The notes below the pieces were generated by a model. The model worked only from the letters and a program-made list of their open reading frames with translations. It ran no database searches and had not been told where the DNA came from. This document shows, one piece after another, positions 26,352 through 34,963 of a stretch of DNA of 40,482 nucleotides. Position numbers and translations under genes: made by a program. Every line of letters begins with the position of its first letter. The first letter of the stretch is position 1. Source of the DNA: Bacillota bacterium. GTDB taxonomy: Bacteria > Bacillota > Clostridia > Peptostreptococcales > Anaerovoracaceae. The stretch is taken from contig JAUMVD010000014.1 of NCBI GenBank assembly GCA_030530285.1, forward strand, positions 1 to 40,482, given 5' to 3'.

Positions 26352-27623
26352 TCAGCTCCTTTCGACTTCCAGCGCTCTGCGCCCAATGTCTTTCCTGTAA
26401 TAAGCTTTTTCGAAACTGATTTTCTCGACATTTTGATATGCAGCAGCGATGGCTTCTTCCAGTGTGTCCGCCACGGATGTGACGCCCAGCACTCTGCCGC
26501 CGCTGGTCTTAAGCTCGCCGTCTTCCAGTTTGGCTCCGGCGATAAAGATGTCGGTGTTCTCGTCCGTTTCTCCTATTTCTATTTTATAGCCCTTCTCGTA
26601 TGATGATGGATATCCTCCGGATGCCACGACGACGCAGCAGGCTCTCTGGGAAGAGAACTCCACTTCGATCTCGGCCAGTTTCTGCTGTGTCACGGCTTCC
26701 ATGACGGTGAGCAGGTCTGTCCGCAGAAGCGGCAGAACGACCTGCGTCTCCGGATCTCCGAATCTGCAGTTATATTCTATGACCTTCGGGCCTTTGTCTG
26801 TAAGCATCAGCCCGAAATACAGACATCCCTGGAATGTACGGCCCTCGGAATTCATGGCGTTCATGGTCGGCATGAAAATCGTTTCCATACATTCGTGAGC
26901 GATATCCGGTGTGTAATATGGGTTCGGCGCAACTGTGCCCATGCCGCCGGTGTTGAGCCCCTGATCACCATCCAGCGCGCGTTTATGATCCTGGGACGAT
27001 ACCATCGGAATGACCGTCCTCCCGTCGGTAAAGGAAAGCACAGAAACTTCCGGTCCGGTGAGGAATTCTTCGATCACCACTCTGCTGCCGCTTTCACCAA
27101 AGGCTTTCTCCTCCATCATCTTCCTGACCGCGGCCTTTGCTTCATCCCGGGTCTGGGCGATGATGACGCCCTTTCCCAAAGCCAGCCCGTCAGCCTTGAT
27201 GACGGTCGGTATCGGCGCTGTCTCCAGATATGCAAGCGCCTGATCCATGTCGTCAAAGACTTCGTATTCGGCAGTCGGAATGCCGTATTTCTTCATGAGG
27301 TCCTTGGCAAAGACTTTGCTGCTCTCAATGATTGCTGCTTTGGCAACAGGTCCGAAACACGGTATCCCCAGATCCTGCAGCGCGTCTACGGCGCCCATCG
27401 CCAACGGGTCATCCGGAGCGACGACTGCATAATCGACAGGGTGTGACGCTGCGAAGTCTTTGATGCCTTCGATGTCGGTTGCCTTGATGTCTATACACTC
27501 CGCTTCAGCTGCGATGCCGCCGTTGCCCGGCAGTGCGTAAATCTTCGTAACTCTGCTGCTCTCTGCCAGTTTCTTGATGATCGCGTGCTCGCGGCCGCCA
27601 CCGCCTACTACCATAATGTTCAT
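26352..27623 (-). CDS. purD: Phosphoribosylamine-glycine ligase (GAR synthetase)
   Basis: Makes GAR from phosphoribosylamine, glycine and ATP (purine step 2). A 423-residue ATP-grasp enzyme: MVVGGGGREHAIIKKL at the N-terminus, DDPLAMGAVDAL, a central ATP-grasp (IKADGLALGKGV), and EYNCRFGDPETQV carrying the Mg-ligand Glu/Asn. I choose ATG 27623 (MNIMVV), because AGAGGGAG lies 9 bases before it; MDR three codons earlier overlaps that site. The stop lies one base before the purL ATG. Confidence 0.95.
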   Translation of the reverse strand: MNIMVVGGGGREHAIIKKLAESSRVTKIYALPGNGGIAAEAECIDIKATDIEGIKDFAASHPVDYAVVAPDDPLAMGAVDALQDLGIPCFGPVAKAAIIESSKVFAKDLMKKYGIPTAEYEVFDDMDQALAYLETAPIPTVIKADGLALGKGVIIAQTRDEAKAAVRKMMEEKAFGESGSRVVIEEFLTGPEVSVLSFTDGRTVIPMVSSQDHKRALDGDQGLNTGGMGTVAPNPYYTPDIAHECMETIFMPTMNAMNSEGRTFQGCLYFGLMLTDKGPKVIEYNCRFGDPETQVVLPLLRTDLLTVMEAVTQQKLAEIEVEFSSQRACCVVVASGGYPSSYEKGYKIEIGETDENTDIFIAGAKLEDGELKTSGGRVLGVTSVADTLEEAIAAAYQNVEKISFEKAYYRKDIGRRALEVERS

Positions 27624-27658
27624 TCTATCCATCTCCCTCTTAGTTTTAGAACAATATC

Positions 27659-28843
27659 TTAATGGTGGAACAATCTCACACCATTGAATACCATTACCAT
27701 GCCGTACTTGTCGCATCCGGCTATGACTTCATCATCTCTTACCGAGCCTCCCGGCTGCACGACATAATCCGCGCCGCTCATTCTGGCTCTCTCGATACTG
27801 TCGCTGAATGGGAAGAACGCGTCTGAGGCCAGAACCCCGCCCTTAAGTCCGCAGAGATACTCTCTCTTTTCTTCTCTGGTCAGCGGCTGGGGCTGACTGC
27901 TGAAGTACTTCTGCCAGTTGCCGTCAGCGCACACGTCTTCTTCGTACTCATTGATATATCCGTCTATCGCGTTGTCTCTTACCGCTCTGGCGAGGCCCTT
28001 CTTGAACGGCAGATTCAGAACCTTTTCGTGCATCCTCAGATGCCAGGTATCTGCCTTGCCTGCCGCCAGTCTGGTGCAGTGGATCCTGGACTGCTGTCCC
28101 GCTCCGATGCCGATGCACTGGCCGCCTTCCGCGAAGCACACGGAATTCGACTGGGTATACTTCAGGGCGATCATGGCGATGATCATGTCCATCCTGGCGT
28201 CTTCCGGCAGATCCTTGTTTGCCGTCACGATATTCTCGGTCAGGGACTCGTCGATCTGCATGTCATTGTGACTCTGCTCGAAGGTAACGCCGAAGACCTG
28301 ACGCCTCTCCAGCTCGGCCGGACGATAATCCGGATCTATCTCTATTATATTATATTTTCCCTTTTTCTTCGCCTGCAAAAGCTCCAGCGCCTTTTCCGTA
28401 TAGCCCGGAGCGATGACGCCGTCGGAGACTTCTCTCTTGATGATTCTGGCTGTCGTTTCATCGCACACATCGGAAAGGGCGATGAAATCTCCGAAGGAAC
28501 AGAGCCTGTCGGTTCCCCTGGCTCTGGCGTAGGCGCAGGCGATCGGTGAATCGTCAAGCCCTGCTATATCATCGACGAAATACGCCTTTTTCATCTCCTC
28601 CGAAAGCGGTCTTCCCACTGCTGCGGAGGTCGGGCTGACGTGTTTGAAGGATGTGGCTGCGGGAAGACCCGTCGCCTCTTTAAGTTCCTTTACCAGCTGC
28701 CAGGAATTGAATGCGTCCAGGAAATTGATGTATCCGGGTCTTCCTCCCAGAATTTTGATAGGAAGCTCTCTGTCGTCATCCATATAGATCCTGGCCTGGG
28801 CCTGATTCGGATTGCATCCGTATTTGAGTTTGAATTCTTTCAT
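27659..28843 (-). CDS. purH: Stand-alone AICAR transformylase (PurH C-terminal activity only)
   Basis: Transfers formyl from 10-formyl-THF to AICAR (purine step 9). At 394 residues it holds only the AICAR transformylase half: LKYGCNPNQAQARIY, the SFKHVSPTSAAVG segment with the catalytic Lys-His pair, KYTQSNSVCFAEGGQCIGIGAGQQSR, and the C-terminal FNGVRLFHH. The IMP cyclohydrolase domain that normally precedes it in bifunctional PurH is absent from this protein, and a PurO-like cyclohydrolase sits in the gene just upstream. The ATG overlaps the purN/O stop by one base (TAATG). This smaller form is also known in other Clostridia. Confidence 0.94.
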   Translation of the reverse strand: MKEFKLKYGCNPNQAQARIYMDDDRELPIKILGGRPGYINFLDAFNSWQLVKELKEATGLPAATSFKHVSPTSAAVGRPLSEEMKKAYFVDDIAGLDDSPIACAYARARGTDRLCSFGDFIALSDVCDETTARIIKREVSDGVIAPGYTEKALELLQAKKKGKYNIIEIDPDYRPAELERRQVFGVTFEQSHNDMQIDESLTENIVTANKDLPEDARMDMIIAMIALKYTQSNSVCFAEGGQCIGIGAGQQSRIHCTRLAAGKADTWHLRMHEKVLNLPFKKGLARAVRDNAIDGYINEYEEDVCADGNWQKYFSSQPQPLTREEKREYLCGLKGGVLASDAFFPFSDSIERARMSGADYVVQPGGSVRDDEVIAGCDKYGMVMVFNGVRLFHH

Positions 28844-30180
28844 TACTGTTCCCTCTTGTTTATGATTCTTTCTTCATATTTGCCTGTCTCCACGTCTACG
28901 TACCTGACATAGAGCGAAATCTTATTGCTCTCGTCCAGATTGGTCCAGAGCAGGCTGGTGAAATCATCGATGTTATCCGGTATCTCTACCCTCTCCGGTT
29001 CTCCCCTGAATGTCGGCAGCGGATCTCCATCGCATTCATAAGTATGGATAAAGTGACCCAGTCCCGGTTCAGATTCATAGTTAAAGAAGTATCTGCCGGT
29101 CTTTGTCCCTTCCTTGCCCATGCTCTTCAGGATGCTCATCTTGTAGGTGAAGTCCGCGTTTCCAAGCTCCACCATGCCGCTGATTCTCGGCGTCATGTTA
29201 GGGAAATCCGGTTCGAAGGTTCTGGTAAACAGGGCGTCCTCAAAGGATGCGCCCTTCTCCAGATGTTCATAAATCGTATCAGTCTGATCGCCGTTGGTCA
29301 CGATCAGCTTATTCTCAAATTGTCTTATGGCCGCGTAGATGATCAGCGAAGGATCTTCTACCTTGGTTTCATCAAACGGTTCCGTAAATACCTGACCGTC
29401 CTTTAAGGTGAATACCCGGTTCCTGCTGTTATCGCTCCTTCCCATGATGAAGTATGCGATCGCAGCCTTGCTTTCGCTTTTGGTCCTGCCGATTACGATA
29501 CCTCTGCCGACATAGGAATTGTCCTCGATCAGTTTGCCTATATCGTTTATTCCGTACTGTTCCATACTCGCCGCCTTTTCTTTCATCAGTTTCCACGCTA
29601 CTTTCTCTGTGGCTTTCGGGAGTATCTGCCACTCCGCTTCAGCCATGACACGTTTCTGCAGGACCGATGGTGTATCGCCTTTCTTTACGCGCACCGGCTT
29701 TTGCATGATGATCCTGCCGCCGTCCGGCACTTCATTGACGTAATGCACCGTCGCTCCCGTAACCTTGACACCATACTCCAGCGCCTTTTCGTGGACTTTG
29801 ATGCCGTAGCATCCCTTGCCGCAAAACGCCGGTATCAGTGACGGATGAACGTTTATGATTCTGTTCTTATATTCATTGACGAAATCCTTGCTGAGGATCT
29901 TCATAAATCCGGCCAGTACCAAAAGTTCAATGTTGTTCTCTTTAAGGACTTCCAGAAGTCTGGCCTCAAAGGCCTCCGCGCTGCCGCACTGTTTCCTGGT
30001 GACGATGGCAGTATCGATCCCCGCCGCTTCGGCTCTCTTCAGTCCATAGGCTATGGAGTTTGAAGAAACCACCAATACGATGCGGCCGTGCTTGATGATG
30101 CCTTCCTTCTGGGCATCGATCAGAGCCTGCAGGTTGGTGCCGTTTCCCGAAATCAATACGGCTATCCTTGTTTTTACCAT
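28843..30180 (-). CDS. purN: GAR transformylase fused to PurO-type IMP cyclohydrolase
   Basis: A 445-residue bifunctional candidate. Residues 1-203 are PurN (GAR + 10-formyl-THF to FGAR): SGNGTNLQA (11-19) and catalytic N110, H112 ([11 protein letters not shown]) and D153 (VPDGG). Residues about 206-430 match the archaeal-type IMP cyclohydrolase PurO (IMP_cyclohyd): [46 protein letters not shown] and the TPRISG segment. This would close the ring of FAICAR to IMP, the step missing from the downstream PurH. Met206, preceded by a purine-rich stretch, could be an internal start. AAGGAG precedes the first ATG. It overlaps purM by 7 bases and purH by 1. Confidence 0.9.
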   Translation of the reverse strand: MVKTRIAVLISGNGTNLQALIDAQKEGIIKHGRIVLVVSSNSIAYGLKRAEAAGIDTAIVTRKQCGSAEAFEARLLEVLKENNIELLVLAGFMKILSKDFVNEYKNRIINVHPSLIPAFCGKGCYGIKVHEKALEYGVKVTGATVHYVNEVPDGGRIIMQKPVRVKKGDTPSVLQKRVMAEAEWQILPKATEKVAWKLMKEKAASMEQYGINDIGKLIEDNSYVGRGIVIGRTKSESKAAIAYFIMGRSDNSRNRVFTLKDGQVFTEPFDETKVEDPSLIIYAAIRQFENKLIVTNGDQTDTIYEHLEKGASFEDALFTRTFEPDFPNMTPRISGMVELGNADFTYKMSILKSMGKEGTKTGRYFFNYESEPGLGHFIHTYECDGDPLPTFRGEPERVEIPDNIDDFTSLLWTNLDESNKISLYVRYVDVETGKYEERIINKREQ

Positions 30181-31214
30181 AATATCACTCCTTCACTGCC
30201 CTCAACGATCTCACCCAGGATATACGCGTCTTCGCCGTTCTCTCCCAGGCAGCTGATCGCTTCATACGCATCCTCCGCGTCGATGACACAGATCATCCCT
30301 ACGCCCATGTTAAAGGTATTGAACATGTCGTGTTCTGATATGTCTCCCGCTTCAGCCAGATAGTCGAATATCGGCAGCACGCGCACGTCTTCTTTCTTGA
30401 TCTTAGCCGAAAGTCCCTCAGGAAGGCTCCTCGGGATATTCTCATAGAACCCGCCTCCTGTGATGTGGGCGACGGATTTTACCTGTACCTTGTCCATAAG
30501 CGCCAGCACCGGCTTGACGTAAATTTTTGTCGGCGTCAGGAGTGTTTCTCCGAGACTGGCTCCATCCAGTCTATCTACCGGCGCCTTGAGATCCGCATTC
30601 TCAACATCGAAGACTTTCCTGACGAGTGAGAAGCCGTTGGAATGAACGCCGCTTGAAGGCAGGGCGATGATGACATCTCCGGCCTTGACGCTGCTCTTGT
30701 CCAGCATTTTGCTCTTGTCCGCCATGCCGACGGCGAATCCTGCCAGATCGTACTCTTCCTCATCATAGAATCCCGGCATTTCCGCCGTCTCTCCGCCTAT
30801 CAGGGCGGCGCCTGACTGTACGCAGCCCTCGGCAACGCCGCTTACGATCTGCGCGATTCTTTCGGGATAATTCTTGCCGCACGCGATGTAATCCAGAAAG
30901 AACAAAGGCTTTGCGCCGCAGCAGATGATATCGTTTACGCACATGGCCACGCAGTCTATCCCTATGGTGTCGTGCTTGTCCATCAGGAAGGCCAGTTTCA
31001 ACTTCGTTCCTACGCCATCTGTTCCGCTTACCAATACCGGCTCTTCAACGCCCTTCATATCCGGTGCGAAAAGACCGCCGAAACCGCCAACGTCTGACAT
31101 AACGCCTTCAGTTGTTGTTCTGGCAACGTGCTCTTTCATGAGTTTTACCGCTTGATATCCTGCCGTGATGTCTACTCCTGAAGCAGCATACGCGTCTGAT
31201 CGGGAATTCTTCAT
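30174..31214 (-). CDS. purM: Phosphoribosylformylglycinamidine cyclo-ligase (AIR synthetase)
   Basis: Closes FGAM to AIR with ATP (purine step 5). 346 residues with the family landmarks [41 protein letters not shown] (ATP-binding loop), [32 protein letters not shown] and [20 protein letters not shown], shared with the end of purF, precedes the ATG, and the gap to purF is 6 bases. It overlaps the purN/O start by 7 bases. Confidence 0.96.
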   Translation of the reverse strand: MKNSRSDAYAASGVDITAGYQAVKLMKEHVARTTTEGVMSDVGGFGGLFAPDMKGVEEPVLVSGTDGVGTKLKLAFLMDKHDTIGIDCVAMCVNDIICCGAKPLFFLDYIACGKNYPERIAQIVSGVAEGCVQSGAALIGGETAEMPGFYDEEEYDLAGFAVGMADKSKMLDKSSVKAGDVIIALPSSGVHSNGFSLVRKVFDVENADLKAPVDRLDGASLGETLLTPTKIYVKPVLALMDKVQVKSVAHITGGGFYENIPRSLPEGLSAKIKKEDVRVLPIFDYLAEAGDISEHDMFNTFNMGVGMICVIDAEDAYEAISCLGENGEDAYILGEIVEGSEGVILW

Positions 31215-31220
31215 GGTTAT

Positions 31221-32645
31221 TTATTCCTTTCCGTTCCAGCAATAAGTGCAAACGCTGGATTCATCCAGTCCGATAGCTTCTATGACTTCTGATACGTTCT
31301 GGTATTCCAGAGAGTCCAGATGCAGCTTGCTGCAGATGCATTCGCGCAGTTTCTTTCCTCTCTCTGTCCTGCCATCACTGTATTCATCGATATATTTCTC
31401 GCCCTCTTCGCCTTCCAGCTCTATGATGGTCTTTCTGGCGATCAAATCCATATCCGAGGTCTGTCTCGAGAAGTTGAGAAATTTGCATCCGTACATGATC
31501 GGCGGGCACGCCGACCTCATGTGCACCTGCTCCGCGCCGTTGTCGTAGAGGAACTCTACCGTTTCTCTCAGCTGTGTTCCCCTGACGATACTGTCATCCA
31601 CAAAGAGGAGCTTTTTGCCGCCGATAAGATTGTGCACCGGCACCAGCTTCATCTTGGCGACTCTGTTTCTCTCGCTCTGGTTGACCGGCATGAAGCTTCT
31701 CGGCCATGTCGGGGTGTATTTGATAAACGGTCTGGCATAATCGATCCCGCACTCATTGGCGTATCCGATGGCGTGGGCGATTCCGGAATCCGGAACACCG
31801 CACACGTAATCCAGGTCGAAACTCTGGCCATCCTCGGCGTCTCTCTTCGCCATGAGCCTGCCGTTCTTGTTCCTCATTTCCTCCACATTTACCTTCTCAT
31901 ATGTGGAGTTCGGATAACCGTAATACGTCCAGAGAAATGCGCAGATGCACATCTTATCTCCCGGAGGCGCCAGCGTCTTATATCCGTCTTTGGTGATTTC
32001 TACGATCTCTCCCGGTCCCAGTTCGTACACCGTTTCGTAGCCCAGCTTCTCATAGGCAAAGGACTCAAAGGATACGCTGTATCCCTCTTCGTCCTTACCG
32101 ATCAGCATCGGCGTTCTGCCCAGCTTGTCTCTGGCGGCGATAATCGCCCCGTTTTCTTTGAGGATCAGTATCGATGCGGATCCTTCGATGGTGTTTTGCG
32201 TGAATTTGAGACCGTCTACGAAGTTGCTCTTTTGATCTATCAGTGATGCGATCAGCTCCGTGGAATTGACCCTGCCTCCGCTGAGGGCTTCGAAATGTCC
32301 CCCGCTGAAGGCCAGATACTGCTTGATCAGCGAGTCCTGATTGTTGATCCTGCCCACGAAGACGATCGCATATGTTCCTATATTAGAATGTATCAGCAAA
32401 GGCATCGGATCCGTATCGCTGATGCAGCCGATTCCGGCCCTGCCTGTCATATGTTCCAGTGAGTTTTCGAATTTGGTTCTGAATGGAGAGCCCTCTATGT
32501 TATGGATCTCTCTCTTGAACCCGAACTCATCATCAAAGAACGCCATGCCGCCGCGTCTCGTCCCCAGATGTGAGTGATAGTCAGTCCCATAAAAAACGTC
32601 CATGACCACGTCTCTGGATGAAACTGATCCAAAATATCCGCCCAT
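31221..32645 (-). CDS. purF: PurF-like amidophosphoribosyltransferase with lost glutaminase residues
   Basis: Expected to make phosphoribosylamine from PRPP (purine step 1). 474 residues. The C-terminal transferase half is intact: GVPDSGIAHAIGYA, the PRPP loop LLFVDDSIVRGT (347-358), and Fe-S ligand cysteines C235, C387, C466 and C469 as in Bacillus-type PurF. The N-terminal class II glutaminase half is not: it starts MGGYFGSVS, with Gly where the nucleophile Cys of CGVFG belongs. The GHVRYAT motif is replaced by GCISDTD (72-78) and HNGN by VGRI (97-100). There is no propeptide upstream; AAAGG sits 8 bases before the ATG. Ammonia as nitrogen donor, or a partner amidotransferase, is inferred. 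It lies in the purine operon and is the only purF in the window. Confidence 0.9.
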   Translation of the reverse strand: MGGYFGSVSSRDVVMDVFYGTDYHSHLGTRRGGMAFFDDEFGFKREIHNIEGSPFRTKFENSLEHMTGRAGIGCISDTDPMPLLIHSNIGTYAIVFVGRINNQDSLIKQYLAFSGGHFEALSGGRVNSTELIASLIDQKSNFVDGLKFTQNTIEGSASILILKENGAIIAARDKLGRTPMLIGKDEEGYSVSFESFAYEKLGYETVYELGPGEIVEITKDGYKTLAPPGDKMCICAFLWTYYGYPNSTYEKVNVEEMRNKNGRLMAKRDAEDGQSFDLDYVCGVPDSGIAHAIGYANECGIDYARPFIKYTPTWPRSFMPVNQSERNRVAKMKLVPVHNLIGGKKLLFVDDSIVRGTQLRETVEFLYDNGAEQVHMRSACPPIMYGCKFLNFSRQTSDMDLIARKTIIELEGEEGEKYIDEYSDGRTERGKKLRECICSKLHLDSLEYQNVSEVIEAIGLDESSVCTYCWNGKE

Positions 32646-32674
32646 TTATTTGTCCTTTCTGCAATTATTGACCA

Positions 32675-33334
32675 TTATATATTGTTGCCCGTTTCGATCA
32701 CGGTATTGATCAGGGTGTTTGTCGTGTAACCGAATACAGCGTCTGCCAAAGCGCCGTAATAGACGATACGCGCTGTACATTCGCCATTGATCTTCTTCGC
32801 CAGATCCTTATCCTTCATCATGTTGGTATTGATGTAGATATTGAAGCTGGCTGCCTGCATGGCTGCCTTGCAAAGGACCGCGCTGGAACCGGAGTCGGCG
32901 ATGATGACTTTGTTGCCTTTGGTCGCAAACTCCTGCGCGAGCTCGATGGCCCGGCCGCACTTCTTGATGATTTCCATAGGCACAACGCACGCGTCATAGA
33001 GGGCCTTTTGCTTCTCCTCTTCCAGCTGCGCCTTTTCTTCCGGAGTCTTTGCTCTTCTCTTGTACAGCTGCGAGAGCGGCTCGAAGTTGTCGATGTCTTT
33101 CTGCACGAGTTTGAGAAGATCGTTCTGCAGCTTATATATCTCATCGATATTCTTTTGCATTTCGACTTCTACTGCGATGAATTTCTTCTTGCCGATGGTA
33201 TGCGCCGCCACCATGGTGCTGAGGGATGCGCCCAAAGCGCCGACGAGGGCAGCTACGCTGCCTCCGCCGGGAATTGGTGTTTTCGCTCCGACACATTCAA
33301 CGAATTCTTTACACGTTTTATCTGTATAATCCAT
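32675..33334 (-). CDS. fchA: Cyclodeaminase/cyclohydrolase family protein (FchA-like)
   Basis: A 219-residue, mostly helical folate enzyme of the FTCD C-terminal family. Landmarks: the TPIPGGGSVAALVGALGASL loop that binds folate near the N-terminus (18-37), a charged helical hairpin (about 90-115), and GNKVIIADSGSSAVLCKAA. Relatives are formimidoyl-THF cyclodeaminase and the clostridial methenyl-THF cyclohydrolase FchA. Its place inside the purine operon fits supply of 10-formyl-THF for PurN and PurH. AGGAG lies before the ATG. Whether it handles methenyl-THF, formimino-THF or both cannot be read from sequence. Confidence 0.87.
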   Translation of the reverse strand: MDYTDKTCKEFVECVGAKTPIPGGGSVAALVGALGASLSTMVAAHTIGKKKFIAVEVEMQKNIDEIYKLQNDLLKLVQKDIDNFEPLSQLYKRRAKTPEEKAQLEEEKQKALYDACVVPMEIIKKCGRAIELAQEFATKGNKVIIADSGSSAVLCKAAMQAASFNIYINTNMMKDKDLAKKINGECTARIVYYGALADAVFGYTTNTLINTVIETGNNI

Positions 33335-33362
33335 TATTTTCTCCTGTGTTCGTGGTCTGTGT

Positions 33363-34046
33363 TTACGCGAAGAACAGCTCTGAAAGCTTCAGCGGCTCGA
33401 TGTATTCGCCGTCCTTATATACTCTCATGTTGCCTGACGCGATCTCATCGATGAGCATGACATTGCCCTCTTCGTCATATCCGAATTCGAACTTGATGTC
33501 GTAGAGAACCAGGCCCTTTTCCTTCATATCGTCCGCAACGATCTGGGTGATCTTCTGTGTCATTTCCTTAAGATCCTCATACTGCTTGTCTGTCATGATT
33601 CCCAGAACGAGAAGTCCGTCTTTCGTTACCAGCGGATCTTCCTTCGCGTCGTTCTTAAATGTAGTTTCTACGTATGCCGGCAGGTCTGCGCCCTCTTCGA
33701 TGTATTCGCCATATCTTCTGTAGAATGAACCTACTGCCTTGTGTCTGCAGATGACTTCCAGACCATTTCCGAATACCTTGGCCGGCTTAACTTCCATGGT
33801 TGTGTTCTCCAGGTCTGCGCTGACATAGTGTGTCGGGATACCTGCCGCGTTGATCTTCTCGAAGTAGTAAATTGACATTCTGAGATTCACATCGCCAACG
33901 CCTTCGATGGTCAGTCCGACTTCGTTCATGCCTGGATCGAACACGCCGTCCTTACCGGTTACATCGTCCTTGAACTTGAGAAGATAATTCCCATTGTCCA
34001 GTGCGAAAACGTTCTTTGTCTTTCCTGTGTAAACTAACTTTTCCAT
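33363..34046 (-). CDS. purC: SAICAR synthetase
   Basis: Condenses CAIR with aspartate using ATP (purine step 7). 227 residues, the short bacterial form. Landmarks: [20 protein letters not shown] at the N-terminus (ATP loop), [36 protein letters not shown], and [19 protein letters not shown] near the C-terminus. AGGAGG precedes the ATG. Second gene of the purine operon. Confidence 0.96.
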   Translation of the reverse strand: MEKLVYTGKTKNVFALDNGNYLLKFKDDVTGKDGVFDPGMNEVGLTIEGVGDVNLRMSIYYFEKINAAGIPTHYVSADLENTTMEVKPAKVFGNGLEVICRHKAVGSFYRRYGEYIEEGADLPAYVETTFKNDAKEDPLVTKDGLLVLGIMTDKQYEDLKEMTQKITQIVADDMKEKGLVLYDIKFEFGYDEEGNVMLIDEIASGNMRVYKDGEYIEPLKLSELFFA

Positions 34047-34101
34047 TTTTTTCCTCCTATATGTTGAGTTACATTATTTAACTGTGTTTGCCGCCCTGCG
34101 A

Positions 34102-34584
34102 TCAGGCGTTGAGCTTTGCGTCCTTTGCCAGCACTTCGGCCTCGGCTGCCTTTCTCTCTTCTCTGAGCTTGGCTGCCAGTTCCTCATCCGAAAGGGCGAT
34201 CATCTGCGCTGCCAGAATCGCTGCGTTTGCCGCTCCGTCTATGGCCACTGTGGCCACTGGAATTCCGGAAGGCATCTGTACGGTGGACAGAAGGGCATCC
34301 AGACCATCCAGTGTGGAAGATTTTACCGGTACTCCGATCACCGGGATGACCGTATTGGCTGCCAGACTCCCTGCCAGGTGGGCCGCCTTACCGGCCAGGG
34401 CGATGATGACGCCAAAGCCGCGTTCCGCAGCCTTTGCAGAAAACTCTCTGGCGGCTTCCGGCGTTCTGTGGGCCGAGTAGATATGTACTTCATAAGGTAT
34501 GCCGTACTTCTGCAGACGCTGTATTGCCTTCTCTGCAACCGGCATATCGCTGTCGCTTCCCATGACGATTCCGACTTTTTTCAT
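34102..34584 (-). CDS. purE: N5-CAIR mutase, class I PurE
   Basis: Rearranges N5-CAIR to CAIR. 160 residues with VGIVMGSDSDMPVAEKA at the N-terminus, the VHIYSAHRTPEAAREFS motif with the class I active-site Ser-Ala-His, and an ALAGKAAHLAGSLAANT segment. The last 25 residues form a charged Ala/Glu/Lys helix. Class I enzymes usually work with PurK, which is not in this window. AAAGGAG lies 9 bases before the ATG. First gene of the operon, behind the purine riboswitch. Confidence 0.95.
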   Translation of the reverse strand: MKKVGIVMGSDSDMPVAEKAIQRLQKYGIPYEVHIYSAHRTPEAAREFSAKAAERGFGVIIALAGKAAHLAGSLAANTVIPVIGVPVKSSTLDGLDALLSTVQMPSGIPVATVAIDGAANAAILAAQMIALSDEELAAKLREERKAAEAEVLAKDAKLNA

Positions 34585-34602
34585 GCTTCATTTCTCCTTT
34601 AA

Positions 34603-34658
34603 AAATAACTAAAGGCAGAAAAACCTTCATGAGTTATCTCATGATCGATTCTCCTGCC
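34603..34658 (-). terminator. Leader hairpin of the purine operon (probable riboswitch expression platform)
   Basis: Between aptamer and purE the minus strand can form GGCAG (34654-34658) paired with CTGCC (34614-34618), extended by weaker A-T/G-T pairs, around an inner perfect TCATGAG/CTCATGA hairpin. The transcript continues with a U-rich TTTAGTTATTTTT just before the ribosome site. This could be the regulated terminator; the competing antiterminator is not clear. Confidence 0.5.
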
Positions 34659-34706
34659 CGATAGTCAAAAACAACAAAAGATAGTTTATCCATAATCTTT
34701 ACTCTC

Positions 34707-34773
34707 ACTAATAGTCACTTTTTTTCGGCGCGTGGTAGAAACTTTCAGGCCATCATACTGAATATATATTAGT
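34707..34773 (-). ncRNA. Purine riboswitch aptamer (guanine-type)
   Basis: On the minus strand a 67-base aptamer begins and ends with a perfect 7-bp P1 (ACTAATA 34767-34773 with TATTAGT 34707-34713). The conserved J2/3 GTTTCTACC, L2 with ATGG, L3 CCGAAAA and J3/1 GAC are all present, with spacing equal to that of the xpt aptamer between TACC and GAC. The base in the specificity position is C, which favours guanine or hypoxanthine over adenine. P2 is short (UUCAG/CUGAA) and P3 (ACGCG against AAAGT) has three mismatches, which is unusual. It controls the pur operon by position. Confidence 0.75.
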
Positions 34774-34801
34774 AGCAAATATTTTATTACATTACACATC
34801 A

Positions 34802-34830
34802 ATACTACACATTCGGGCGCGAAAAGTAAA
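34802..34830 (-). promoter_or_regulatory. Possible promoter of the purine operon
   Basis: On the minus strand TTTACT (34825-34830), a 17-base spacer and TAGTAT (34802-34807), each a 4 of 6 match. Transcription would begin about 20 bases before the riboswitch P1 helix, which is the right place. Confidence 0.45.
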
Positions 34831-34900
34831 GCACTTTTTCATCATAATCATCCGCTGGGTCGTTGAAATTTCAGCACGGTCTGATTCCGTTTTGTTAACC

Positions 34901-34926
34901 AAAAAGGATCTTCGAATCGAAGATCC
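34901..34926 (-). terminator. Intrinsic terminator of the taurine-type ABC operon
   Basis: A near-continuous palindrome GGATCTTCGA-A-TCGAAGATCC (34906-34926) is followed on the minus strand by TTTTT (34901-34905), 37 bases after the ATPase gene stop. Confidence 0.85.
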
Positions 34927-34963
34927 TCCCGCGTATCTGATTATTGTATCTGTCACTACCCGA

